Source: Ruminococcaceae bacterium UBA5423 (GTDB lineage Bacteria; Bacillota; Clostridia; Oscillospirales; Acutalibacteraceae). From it: DNA of 6,288 nucleotides. The stretch lies in the NCBI GenBank assembly GCA_002409375.1, contig DHNF01000047.1, forward strand, positions 11,129 to 17,416, given 5' to 3'. The position numbers were made by a program, and so were the translations under genes. The notes under the pieces were generated by a model. That model made no database searches and was not told the origin of the DNA. It saw nothing but the letters and a program-made list of their open reading frames with translations. Below, piece by piece: positions 1 to 5,789 of the stretch (positions are counted from its first letter, which is position 1; each line of letters starts with the position of its first letter).

Positions 1-8
1 GTTTTTAA

Positions 9-23
9 TGAGAATCAGTATCA
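9..23. promoter_or_regulatory. candidate Fur box (iron-responsive operator)
   Basis: The sequence TGAGAAT-C-AGTATCA agrees with the 7-1-7 Fur consensus TGATAAT-N-ATTATCA at 12 of 14 defined positions. It is about 135 bp from the downstream start codon, so it more likely controls a gene to the left of the window, for example a divergent iron-uptake gene, than the LysM gene. This is a motif match by eye. A PerR or Zur site has a related architecture and cannot be excluded. Confidence 0.4.
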
Positions 24-117
24 TATCATAATCGTAAAATATTATTTGGTTGAGTGTAAGGGCCTGATTCCGTATGCGTCTGCACGATTGTCTGTGTTAA
101 CATTGGATTTCATGGAA

Positions 118-135
118 TATAATGAGCATATAATA
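118..135 (+). promoter_or_regulatory. candidate -10 elements upstream of LysM/GH18 gene
   Basis: Two exact TATAAT hexamers occur at 118-123 and 129-134. The second lies inside CATATAATA (127-135), which fits the CATANNNTA -10 of the sporulation factor sigma-K and resembles the sigma-E -10. No matching -35 is clear at the expected spacing (no TTGACA-like hexamer, and no AC 16-17 nt before CATA), so the sigma factor is undecided. A spore-stage promoter would fit the product. Confidence 0.3.
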
Positions 136-144
136 TTGTTTTTT

Positions 145-149
145 AAGGG
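145..149 (+). promoter_or_regulatory. ribosome binding site deciding ATG 159
   Basis: AAGGG lies 9 nt before ATG 159, a normal spacing. The upstream in-frame TTG at 150 touches the AAGGG directly and would have no spacer, so ATG 159 is preferred. Confidence 0.6.
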
Positions 150-158
150 TTGATATTT

Positions 159-1229
159 ATGTTGTTATATTCCGTTAAAACCGGGGATTCTATTTTCACT
201 TTATCTAAGAAATTTTGCATAGATACCAAAGATGTTATAGATGCCAATTCGTTAGGCCCATACCCATACTTGGTGGTGGGGCAAGTGCTTTTAATACCGT
301 CAACCGATGGTGGCGCGAACACTGTAAAGGTGGATACTTTACAGCGCGCTAAAGCTTTTAGCACAAATATTGTTATCCAACCAATGTTGGAAGATACTGA
401 TAAAAATAGCACCCCCGTTTATACTGCTAACGAAAAATGTGAAGTAAAGCTGTCGGGGCATTTCGAAACCATATCAAATTTCAAAACGACAAAAATGCAT
501 CTCACGGTTAATGACGACACCCTTGATGATGTGTTGCGAAAAGAGGATAACCAAAAGCTTTTAATTAATAACATTTTATCTGTGATAATTGAATCAGGGT
601 TCAAAGAATTATACATTGACGGACTTTCCTGTGATGCAAGACTTATAATTGCGTTTGCAGAAAATATTGTCAAAACCTTAAGGACGATGGGCATTTTGGT
701 TTCTTTTGCAGTTGAGCCCGAAACTTGGCACGCAAATTGTGGATTGGCTGCGCTTGGCAATACAGTTGATTTTGTTGTATTAAAGGAATTTTGCTTGGCA
801 AACAGGCAAACACCAGGTGCGATGTTGCCATACAGCATTGCTGTGGATATTGTGGATTTTGCAGTCAGATCAATTCCGTCACAAAAGGTTGTATTGGAGC
901 TGGCACTGCACGGATATGACTGGAGCGCCCCCTTTGTGCCCGGGCAATCCGAAAAACAAAAAGTTAGTGTTAATCATATTATTACCGTGGCTGCAAGGCA
1001 AAATGTAAAAATCGTGCACGATAAAGCAAGCGCATCTCCGTTTATCGAATATGAGGATGAACATCAAATACAGCATGTTGCTTGGTTTGAGGATATCCTG
1101 AGCTTGTACAAAAAGCTTGAGCTTGCAAGCCGTTATAATTTAGCAGGTGTCAATTTAAAACTTTTTGAATCCGATTTAAAGCAGGCTTGTCTTTTAACAA
1201 ATCAGGTATTCAGTGAAAATTTAAAATGA
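159..1229 (+). CDS. LysM + degenerate GH18-like protein (YaaH/SleL-type spore protein)
   Basis: This 356-residue protein starts with a LysM peptidoglycan-binding module (about residues 2-47, with TGDSI and LVVGQVLLIP). From about residue 100 onward it has a GH18 barrel resembling the spore cortex N-acetylglucosaminidase family YaaH/SleL. Family landmarks include IPSQKVVL, HGYDW (251-255), PFVPG (258-262) and WFED (309-312). No signal peptide or membrane segment is seen, which fits cytoplasmic synthesis in the mother cell and deposition on the spore. The GH18 signature DxxDxDxE is replaced by a segment ending YIDGLS (152-157): one Asp remains and the catalytic Glu position is Leu156. The usual MTYD-type substrate strand reads VVLKE instead. 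It is therefore probably a non-hydrolytic binding or structural relative. It lies upstream of, and in the same direction as, the cotJ spore-coat operon. The fold assignment is by eye. Confidence 0.85.
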   Translation: MLLYSVKTGDSIFTLSKKFCIDTKDVIDANSLGPYPYLVVGQVLLIPSTDGGANTVKVDTLQRAKAFSTNIVIQPMLEDTDKNSTPVYTANEKCEVKLSGHFETISNFKTTKMHLTVNDDTLDDVLRKEDNQKLLINNILSVIIESGFKELYIDGLSCDARLIIAFAENIVKTLRTMGILVSFAVEPETWHANCGLAALGNTVDFVVLKEFCLANRQTPGAMLPYSIAVDIVDFAVRSIPSQKVVLELALHGYDWSAPFVPGQSEKQKVSVNHIITVAARQNVKIVHDKASASPFIEYEDEHQIQHVAWFEDILSLYKKLELASRYNLAGVNLKLFESDLKQACLLTNQVFSENLK

Positions 1230-1237
1230 TTTTTTGG

Positions 1238-1259
1238 GGCGTGATGGGCACATCACGCC
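1238..1259 (+). terminator. hairpin after LysM/GH18 gene, possible terminator
   Basis: A perfect 9-bp stem, GGCGTGATG / CATCACGCC, with a GGCA loop starts 8 nt after the stop codon. The following bases (TTACTTGT) make only a poor U-tract, so termination may be inefficient. It separates the LysM/GH18 gene from the cotJ promoter. Confidence 0.5.
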
Positions 1260-1293
1260 TTACTTGTAATAGTCAATTGGCACAAAAACTTGG

Positions 1294-1320
1294 ACACAGC
1301 ACGGCAGCGCGGCATATACT
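1294..1320 (+). promoter_or_regulatory. sporulation promoter (sigma-K/sigma-E type) of cotJABC
   Basis: AC (1294-1295), then 17 nt, then CATATACT (1313-1320) matches the sigma-K pattern AC-N16/17-CATANNNT. The -10 also differs by one base from the sigma-E CATACAMT. A transcript would start near 1327, just before the cotJA ribosome binding site. In Bacillus subtilis cotJ is transcribed by sigma-E in the mother cell, so the position suits this role. The -35 for sigma-E is less clear. Confidence 0.5.
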
Positions 1321-1354
1321 GTAAAAGAAATCCATGAAAGGAGTTTATTCATAA

Positions 1355-1516
1355 ATGAATCTGTCTGTTAATGACTGGCCGGAGTTGGCAGTCGCGATTG
1401 TACCTTATCAAAGATACGGCGAGACTTTCAAGATAGTCGAAGCTTTATATAAAGGTACGCTTTTTCCCGAGCTTTATAGACCCTATGATCCTGGGAGAGG
1501 GTGTGGTCATTCGTGA
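1355..1516 (+). CDS. cotJA: spore coat associated protein CotJA (short form)
   Basis: This 53-residue protein begins MNLSVNDWPELAVAIVPYQ and carries the CotJA hallmarks: the LAxAxVPxQ stretch (11-19), a central helix ending in EALYKGTLFPEL (29-40), and YRPYDP. CotJA is a small structural component of the spore coat encoded in the cotJABC operon. The Bacillus protein is longer (about 80 residues), so this is a compact version with a short N-terminus. The start is well supported by AGGAG (1339-1343), 11 nt upstream. The stop overlaps the probable GTG start of cotJB by 4 nt (GTGA), implying coupled translation. The C-terminus ends in a small Gly/Cys/His tail (GRGCGHS). Confidence 0.88.
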   Translation: MNLSVNDWPELAVAIVPYQRYGETFKIVEALYKGTLFPELYRPYDPGRGCGHS

Positions 1517-1764
1517 CTACGCGGTACAATGCAGATTTTGAAAAGCTAATGGCATTGCAGTTTGCCATTGTTGAACTCAATTTGTTTTTAGATACCCATC
1601 CCGACGACGAGCAGGCTTTGCAGGATTATAACAGGCTTGTAGAGCAGTTTGAATCAGAAAAAAGAAAATACACCGAAAAACACGGGCCTCTGGTCAATTT
1701 TGGGTTTGGCAAGAGCAGGTTCCCATGGCAATGGGTGAAAGCTCCTTGGCCTTGGGATATGTGA
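1513..1764 (+). CDS. cotJB: spore coat protein CotJB
   Basis: This 83-residue protein is recognisable as CotJB from the helical segment LMALQFAIVELNLFLDTHP (12-30), the charged middle part, the HGPLVNFG stretch and the tryptophan-rich tail FPWQW...APWPW near residues 70-81. CotJB is a coat component made together with CotJA and CotJC. The GTG at 1513 is preferred because it overlaps the cotJA stop in a GTGA junction and lies 12 nt after AGAGG. An in-frame GTG at 1501 would add four residues but leaves almost no spacer to the purine-rich site. The length is about that of the Bacillus protein. The cotJC ribosome binding site overlaps its stop codon. Confidence 0.9.
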   Translation: MTTRYNADFEKLMALQFAIVELNLFLDTHPDDEQALQDYNRLVEQFESEKRKYTEKHGPLVNFGFGKSRFPWQWVKAPWPWDM

Positions 1765-1771
1765 AAGGAGG
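1764..1771 (+). promoter_or_regulatory. strong ribosome binding site of cotJC
   Basis: AAAGGAGG overlaps the last base of the cotJB stop and lies 12 nt before ATG 1784. The frame upstream of that ATG is closed by TGA at 1778, so no longer start is possible. Confidence 0.75.
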
Positions 1772-1783
1772 AAAGCTTGAGTT

Positions 1784-2359
1784 ATGTTTTTATATCAAAA
1801 AATGTTACAATTCCCTGTACAAGTTGAAAGCACAAATCCTGCGCTTGCAGAACTGATACTTGAGCAGTTTGGCGGTGCCGACGGAGAATTAGCGGCCAGC
1901 TTAAGGTATCTTACACAGCGTTATTATATGCCGCTGCCCGAAGCAAAAGCATTACTAACCGATATTGGTACCGAAGAGCTTAACCACTGGGAAATGATTG
2001 CAACCATTGTATGGAAACTGGTGGAGCATGCCCCGATAGAGAAAATCAAGGCATCACCATATGTAGCGCACTTTGTAAATCATGGCAGAAACCCGTATCC
2101 GCACAATGCGGCCGGTTCTCCGTTTACAGTAACCTATTTTAACGCTAAGTCTGACCCAGTAGCCGATTTACATGAAGATATGGCTGCCGAGCAAAAGGCA
2201 CGCGCAACGTACGAACACCTGCTTCAAGTTTCCAACGACCATGGCGTCAATCAGACACTGTCCTTCCTTAGAGAGCGTGAAGTAGTGCACTTCCAGCGTT
2301 TTGGCGAGATGCTTGACAGGGTTCAGGATTATATGTATTCTAAAAGACATTGTTATTAA
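1784..2359 (+). CDS. cotJC: manganese catalase family spore coat protein CotJC
   Basis: This 191-residue protein is full length for CotJC and belongs to the dimanganese catalase (ferritin-like four-helix) family. The expected metal ligands are all visible: Glu35 in GGADGE, Glu65 and His68 in TEELNHWEM, Glu136 in AAEQKARATY, and His169 in REREVVHFQRF. The conserved LLTDIGTEE and HNAAGSPFT segments are also present. Its likely role is hydrogen peroxide breakdown at the spore surface, or a structural coat role, together with CotJA and CotJB. It is the last gene of the operon and is followed by a strong terminator. Nothing is truncated. The C-terminus ends in a short basic/aromatic tail (YSKRHCY) beyond the core fold. 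Confidence 0.95.
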   Translation: MFLYQKMLQFPVQVESTNPALAELILEQFGGADGELAASLRYLTQRYYMPLPEAKALLTDIGTEELNHWEMIATIVWKLVEHAPIEKIKASPYVAHFVNHGRNPYPHNAAGSPFTVTYFNAKSDPVADLHEDMAAEQKARATYEHLLQVSNDHGVNQTLSFLREREVVHFQRFGEMLDRVQDYMYSKRHCY

Positions 2360-2396
2360 AATATCGGCAAACAAAACTTTGAGCGGCACTATAATC

Positions 2397-2434
2397 AAAC
2401 ACCGGAGCAGGAATATATCCGCCCCGGTGTTTTT
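2397..2434 (+). terminator. intrinsic terminator of cotJABC
   Basis: An outer 9-bp stem, AAACACCGG (2397-2405) with CCGGTGTTT (2424-2432), encloses an inner GGA/TCC stem around an ATATA loop, and it runs into a T5 tract (2430-2434). It cleanly separates the spore-coat operon from the nfn operon. Confidence 0.85.
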
Positions 2435-2460
2435 AAATAATAACTATGTGTATACAGTAG

Positions 2461-2489
2461 TTGATTTTTATAATGCATAATGGTAAAAT
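2461..2489 (+). promoter_or_regulatory. sigma-A promoter of the nfnAB operon
   Basis: TTGATT (2461-2466), a 17-bp spacer and TAAAAT (2484-2489), with an extended -10 TG (2481-2482), form a good vegetative promoter. The transcript would start near 2496, just before the GGGAG ribosome binding site (2500-2504), leaving a very short leader with no room for a riboswitch. Confidence 0.7.
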
Positions 2490-2512
2490 CATCAGCATAG
2501 GGAGTTGAGATT

Positions 2513-3334
2513 ATGTATAAAATCTTAAACAAACGGGCGCTTAACCCTTATGTCACATGGATGGATATCGAAGCCCCGCTGATTGCGAAAAAAGCTCGTG
2601 CCGGGCAATTTATTATATTAAGAATTAATGAAAAAGGTGAGCGTATTCCCCTTACAATTGCCGGATATGATAGGGACAATGGCGTTGTTACTATTATATT
2701 CCAAAAGGTCGGCGTCACAACCATGCTGCTTGACAAGCTCGAGGTGGGGGACAGCCTGCTCGATTTTGTCGGGCCACTCGGACGGGCAACCGAGGTCGAG
2801 GGATATAGCAGCGTTGCTATTATTGGCGGCGGTGTCGGCTGTGCAATAGCATATCCCGAGGCAAAGGCTTTTCACGATGCTGGTGCGAACGTGGATATGA
2901 TTGCAGGGTTTCGCAATAAGGATATGTTGATGCTTGAAAAAGAGATGTCAGAAGTTAGCGACAGGCTGTTTGTGATGACTGATGACGGCTCCAACGGTAA
3001 TAAGGGGTTTGTAACCGTCAAGCTAAAAGAGCTGCTTCAAACAGGTAATAAATATGATTTGGTTGTTGCAATAGGACCACTTCCCATGATGCGTGCCGTT
3101 TCGGATATCACAAAGGAATACGGCATTGAAACCATTGTCAGTATGAATCCTATTATGATAGACGGCACCGGCATGTGCGGAGGCTGCAGGCTGACAGTGG
3201 GCGGACAAGTAAAATTTGCTTGTGTTGACGGCCCGGAGTTTGATGCACATCAAGTTGACTGGGACGAAGCAATGCAGCGATTGACACAGTATAAACGGGA
3301 GGAACACGAATGCCGCCTGATGCGCGGGCTATAA
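2513..3334 (+). CDS. nfnA: NfnA-type FAD/NAD-binding ferredoxin-NADP+ reductase subunit
   Basis: This 273-residue protein is of the dihydroorotate dehydrogenase electron-transfer/ferredoxin reductase type. The N-terminal FAD domain shows AGQFIILR (30-37) and RIPLTIAGYD (44-53). The nucleotide domain shows the GGGVG loop (105-109) and AIGPLPMM (186-193). The C-terminal [2Fe-2S] site has Cys222, Cys225 and Cys237, with Asp217 in DGTGMCGGC. An Asp plus three Cys ligand set is known for NfnA proteins. With the downstream large subunit it forms a cytoplasmic NADH-dependent reduced ferredoxin:NADP+ oxidoreductase that couples NADH, NADPH and ferredoxin pools by flavin-based electron bifurcation. 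Databases often call it sulfide or dihydroorotate dehydrogenase-like, or a glutamate synthase partner. Nfn is inferred from the pair. ATG 2513 follows GGGAG with 8-nt spacing. Confidence 0.88.
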   Translation: MYKILNKRALNPYVTWMDIEAPLIAKKARAGQFIILRINEKGERIPLTIAGYDRDNGVVTIIFQKVGVTTMLLDKLEVGDSLLDFVGPLGRATEVEGYSSVAIIGGGVGCAIAYPEAKAFHDAGANVDMIAGFRNKDMLMLEKEMSEVSDRLFVMTDDGSNGNKGFVTVKLKELLQTGNKYDLVVAIGPLPMMRAVSDITKEYGIETIVSMNPIMIDGTGMCGGCRLTVGGQVKFACVDGPEFDAHQVDWDEAMQRLTQYKREEHECRLMRGL

Positions 3335-3353
3335 CAGAAAGGCAAGGATACAT

Positions 3354-4742
3354 ATGGCTATAAATAAACAAATGGAAAAAACACCTATGCCTGAACAAAA
3401 ACCCGATATTCGTGCGTCAAATTTTGATGAGGTTGCCACAGGCTATACCGAAGAAATGGCGGTAAACGAAGCTACACGCTGCCTTGATTGCAAGCATCGG
3501 CCATGTGTCGCGGGTTGTCCTGTCAATGTGCAAATACCTGATTTTATCGCCCGGATAGTTAAGGGCAATTTCGAGGGCGCTTATCAGACAATCAAGCAAA
3601 CAAATTCTCTGCCTGCGGTTTGCGGGCGCGTGTGTCCACAAGAATCCCAGTGCGAACTGAAATGCGTTCGGGGCATCAAGGGCGAGCCGGTTGCTATCGG
3701 CCGGCTGGAAAGGTTTGCGGCCGATTATCACATGAAACTCCATGAAGATAAGGCCGAACGCCCCAAATCAAACGGACACCGCGTTGCTGTGGTGGGATCG
3801 GGTCCGGCAGGACTTACATGCGCAGGCGATTTGGCAAAGCTTGGGTATCGGGTGACAGTGTTTGAGGCGTTTCATACAGCCGGAGGGGTGCTGATGTACG
3901 GCATACCCGAGTTCAGGTTGCCAAAGGCTATTGTTCAGCGTGAGATTGACATGTTGCGCGACATGGGTGTTGATATTGAAACAAATATGGTTATCGGCAA
4001 AGTGATTTCGATTGATGAGCTGTTTGAGCAGGGCTTTGAAGCTGTGTTTATCGGAAGCGGAGCCGGCTTGCCGAGCTTTATTGGCATTCCCGGAGAAGGG
4101 CTGCTTGGCGTGATGTCTGCAAATGAGTTTTTGACACGCATTAATTTAATGAAAGCGTATCGTGACGATTACGACACGCCTATTCGCCGCGCAAAGCGCG
4201 CTGCCGTGGTTGGTGGCGGTAATGTCGCAATGGACGCTGCCCGCTGTGCAAAAAGGCTTGGAGCTGAATCGGTATACATTGTGTACCGACGCAGTGAAAA
4301 TGAAATGCCCGCACGGCTTGAGGAAATACACCATGCAAAAGAAGAGGGCATTGAGTTTTGCCTGTTAACCGCGCCTGTAAAAATCCATGGTGACACCAAC
4401 GGCAATGTAAACGCGCTTGAATGTGTGAAAATGGAGCTTGGCGAGCCCGATGAATCAGGCCGCAGACGCCCGATTGAGATTAAGGACAGCAATTTTATGC
4501 TTGAAGTTGATATGGTCATTGCCGCAATTGGTAACACGCCAAATCCTCTGATACGCATGACAACATCCGGCCTTGAAGCCAATCGAAAGGGCTGCCTTAT
4601 CGTTGATGAAAATACAATGAAAACAACGCGAGAGGGTGTCTATGCCGGGGGGGACATTGTCACAGGTGCCGCCACAGTAATTCTCGCAATGGGAGCGGGA
4701 AAACAGGCCGCACGCGCTATTGACGAATACATTCAACCCTAA
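3354..4742 (+). CDS. nfnB: NfnB-type large subunit (GltA-like NADPH-dependent glutamate synthase family)
   Basis: This 462-residue protein starts with two [4Fe-4S] cluster regions: CLDCKHRPCVAGCP (Cys43, 46, 51, 55) and CGRVCPQESQCELKC (Cys90, 94, 100, 104). An FAD-binding Rossmann fold follows, with GSGPAG (148-153) and the GGVLMYGIPEFRLPK segment (177-191). Next come an NAD(P)-binding fold with GGGNVAMD (287-294) and YRRSENEMPAR, and the terminal FAD motif YAGGD (430-434). The length and domain order match NfnB and the homotetrameric GltA-like proteins. A 19-nt gap after nfnA and an AAGGA site (3344-3348) indicate co-transcription. The adjacent nfnA argues for an electron-bifurcating transhydrogenase rather than a glutamate synthase small subunit, since no large GltB-type subunit is present. 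A SudAB-type sulfide dehydrogenase role is a close alternative that sequence alone cannot exclude. Confidence 0.9.
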   Translation: MAINKQMEKTPMPEQKPDIRASNFDEVATGYTEEMAVNEATRCLDCKHRPCVAGCPVNVQIPDFIARIVKGNFEGAYQTIKQTNSLPAVCGRVCPQESQCELKCVRGIKGEPVAIGRLERFAADYHMKLHEDKAERPKSNGHRVAVVGSGPAGLTCAGDLAKLGYRVTVFEAFHTAGGVLMYGIPEFRLPKAIVQREIDMLRDMGVDIETNMVIGKVISIDELFEQGFEAVFIGSGAGLPSFIGIPGEGLLGVMSANEFLTRINLMKAYRDDYDTPIRRAKRAAVVGGGNVAMDAARCAKRLGAESVYIVYRRSENEMPARLEEIHHAKEEGIEFCLLTAPVKIHGDTNGNVNALECVKMELGEPDESGRRRPIEIKDSNFMLEVDMVIAAIGNTPNPLIRMTTSGLEANRKGCLIVDENTMKTTREGVYAGGDIVTGAATVILAMGAGKQAARAIDEYIQP

Positions 4743-4836
4743 AGCCGCAAGGCACGATGAACCCCATTCCGCTGCCAAAACACCACCAAACCGTAGGGCG
4801 GGAAGCCCCCACCCCACCGTTGTATTACTCGAAATT

Positions 4837-4866
4837 TTGACAGGCGAATAAATAGAAGAATATGGT
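4837..4866 (+). promoter_or_regulatory. candidate upstream sigma-A promoter
   Basis: An exact TTGACA (4837-4842) is followed after 18 bp by TATGGT (4861-4866), a moderate -10. If active it would give a leader of about 170 nt before the sigma gene. Confidence 0.35.
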
Positions 4867-4969
4867 ATAAAAGCACAAATTTCCTTGTTGGTTTATGAGA
4901 AAAACAGAAAATAAATTAAAACAGGGCAATGTTTTAGAGCATATTGAATAATTTTTTGTTAATTTACCC

Positions 4970-4998
4970 TTGACAAGCTATTGGAAATCGTATACAAT
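4970..4998 (+). promoter_or_regulatory. strong sigma-A promoter of the SigH-like gene
   Basis: TTGACA (4970-4975) and TACAAT (4993-4998) are separated by exactly 17 bp, one base from consensus overall, in AT-rich surroundings. Transcription would start near 5005. The proposed sigma starts lie 36-81 nt beyond this point. Confidence 0.8.
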
Positions 4999-5040
4999 AA
5001 TTCAAACTCGATGTTTAAAAAGGTTTTATAGACTGTTGGG

Positions 5041-5655
5041 GTGGTTTCTGTGGCATTGTTTGGGCACAAGGCAGTCACGGAAACGATGAGCGATGAAGAA
5101 CTGGTCTTGCTTGCACGCGAAGGATGCGAGAATGCCTTTACATTGCTCATTCAACGTTGTGCGCCAATGATTAAGTGGCAGGCTGCCTCATTTAAGAATC
5201 CTCAGCTTGAATCTGATGATCTCGCCCAGGAGGGATTTCTTGGGCTTCTTTCAGCAGTCAGAACTTATAATAAAAATTCGGCATCATTTCGTACTTATGC
5301 ATCGGTTTGTGTGCGCAATCGCATATTGACGGTTGTCAAACGGTCGGGTGCTGCAAGCCAAATTCCTCCGTCTGAAATTATCAGCATTGATGAACAAAAT
5401 AATTCTTCCGCTTCCGTAAGCAGTTGCATGGACGATCCTGCACAATTAGTTGTGCAAAAGGAAGATGCATTTAGGCTAAAAGATTGGCTTCAGGGGTTGT
5501 TGTCTTCAAAGGAATACCAGGTTTTGATGCTGTATCTCAGGGCATACGCCTATCAGGACATTGCAAAGCAACTCGGCATGAGCGTCAAAGCTGTTGATAA
5601 TTCCTTACAGCGTGTGCGGCGGAAACTGGTGACCGTTTCTTTCCCAGGTAGCTGA
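5041..5655 (+). CDS. SigH-like sigma-70 family RNA polymerase sigma factor
   Basis: This protein has up to 204 residues. Sigma region 2 covers about residues 30-105, with SDDLAQEGFLGLLSAVRTY (58-76) and SFRTYASVCVRNRI (82-95). Region 4 covers about 150-198, with YLRAYAYQDIAKQLGMSVKA (165-184) as the helix-turn-helix that reads the -35. The region 4 pattern, including VDNSLQRVRRKL, closely resembles the sporulation/transition factor SigH of Bacillus and clostridia. Region 2.4, however, reads AASQIPPSEIISI where SigH has a basic RQKHIPLNSY-like segment, so it may be a paralogue with altered -10 specificity. The start is uncertain. GTG 5041 is the longest but has no ribosome binding site, GTG 5050 follows GGGGTGG, and ATG 5086 gives the family-like beginning MSDEELVLLAREG. 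No anti-sigma gene is visible nearby. Confidence 0.88.
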   Translation: MVSVALFGHKAVTETMSDEELVLLAREGCENAFTLLIQRCAPMIKWQAASFKNPQLESDDLAQEGFLGLLSAVRTYNKNSASFRTYASVCVRNRILTVVKRSGAASQIPPSEIISIDEQNNSSASVSSCMDDPAQLVVQKEDAFRLKDWLQGLLSSKEYQVLMLYLRAYAYQDIAKQLGMSVKAVDNSLQRVRRKLVTVSFPGS

Positions 5656-5675
5656 CTACCATGTTTTATTTGTTT

Positions 5676-5694
5676 AAAACAGTTTTACTGTTTT
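5676..5694 (+). terminator. weak AT-rich hairpin after the sigma gene
   Basis: AAAACAGT (5676-5683) and ACTGTTTT (5687-5694) form an 8-bp stem with a TTT loop and a U-rich 3' arm. Stem stability is low. A second small hairpin, GGTAG-CTGA-CTACC (5647-5660), overlaps the sigma stop codon and precedes a T-rich stretch. Either could contribute to partial termination. Confidence 0.4.
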
Positions 5695-5699
5695 GATAT

Positions 5700-5763
5700 G
5701 CCCGGGTAGCTTAAGAAGAGCGTTGTTTTTTCAAAGGTGTCGGTCTAAATCCGTCGCAGGGCA
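5700..5763 (+). other. tRNA-like relic (not a functional tRNA)
   Basis: The stretch has GCCC...GGGC acceptor ends (5700-5703 with 5759-5762), TA at tRNA positions 8-9, a D-stem-like GCTT/GAGC, and a T-arm-like GTCGG-TCTAAAT-CCGTC with one mismatch and a near-consensus loop. The D-loop lacks its GG, no anticodon stem forms, and the length is about 6 nt too short. It looks like a decayed tRNA or a chance structured leader before the zinc-ribbon gene. The ending GTGTCGG...ATCCG loosely recalls clostridial tRNA-Phe, but the identity is not established. Confidence 0.25.
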
Positions 5764-5789
5764 AATTTTATTTTAAGCGAGGTAAAACC

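Larger units (their letters stand above)
1..158. other. left non-coding region, upstream of LysM/GH18 gene
   Basis: No credible gene is seen in this stretch. It holds a Fur-box-like palindrome at 9-23, which probably serves a gene beyond the left edge, an AT-rich segment, and two exact TATAAT hexamers (118-123 and 129-134). The only weak competitor for a gene start is a TTG at 150, which abuts the AAGGG ribosome binding site and is discussed with the downstream gene. Confidence 0.6.
4743..5040. other. intergenic region between nfnB and the sigma gene
   Basis: No protein gene is supported here. The first part contains a C-rich tract (4806-4818) preceded by GGGCGGG, without a convincing U-tract terminator. 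The rest is AT-rich and holds two vegetative promoter candidates, at 4837-4866 and 4970-4998. A possible 18-codon ORF from ATG 4895 has no ribosome binding site. Confidence 0.6.

Noticed and set aside
419..838. minus-strand ORF of 139 codons inside the LysM/GH18 gene
   Set aside because: It is a shadow of the plus-strand gene, which has recognisable domains; the minus translation resembles no known family and has no start signals.
2490..2512. riboswitch upstream of nfnA
   Set aside because: The promoter leaves a leader of only about 20 nt, too short for a riboswitch.
4169..4582. minus-strand ORF of 137 codons inside nfnB
   Set aside because: It lies opposite a well-conserved iron-sulfur flavoprotein and has no family features of its own.
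3354..4742. glutamate synthase small subunit (GltD) acting with a GltB
   Set aside because: No large glutamate synthase gene is present, and the adjacent nfnA-like subunit points to an Nfn-type complex.
4895..4951. 18-codon ORF from ATG 4895 before the sigma gene
   Set aside because: No ribosome binding site, very short, and it lies in AT-rich leader DNA.
5700..5763. functional tRNA gene
   Set aside because: No anticodon stem can be formed, the D-loop lacks GG, and it is about 6 nt too short. It is kept only as a possible relic.
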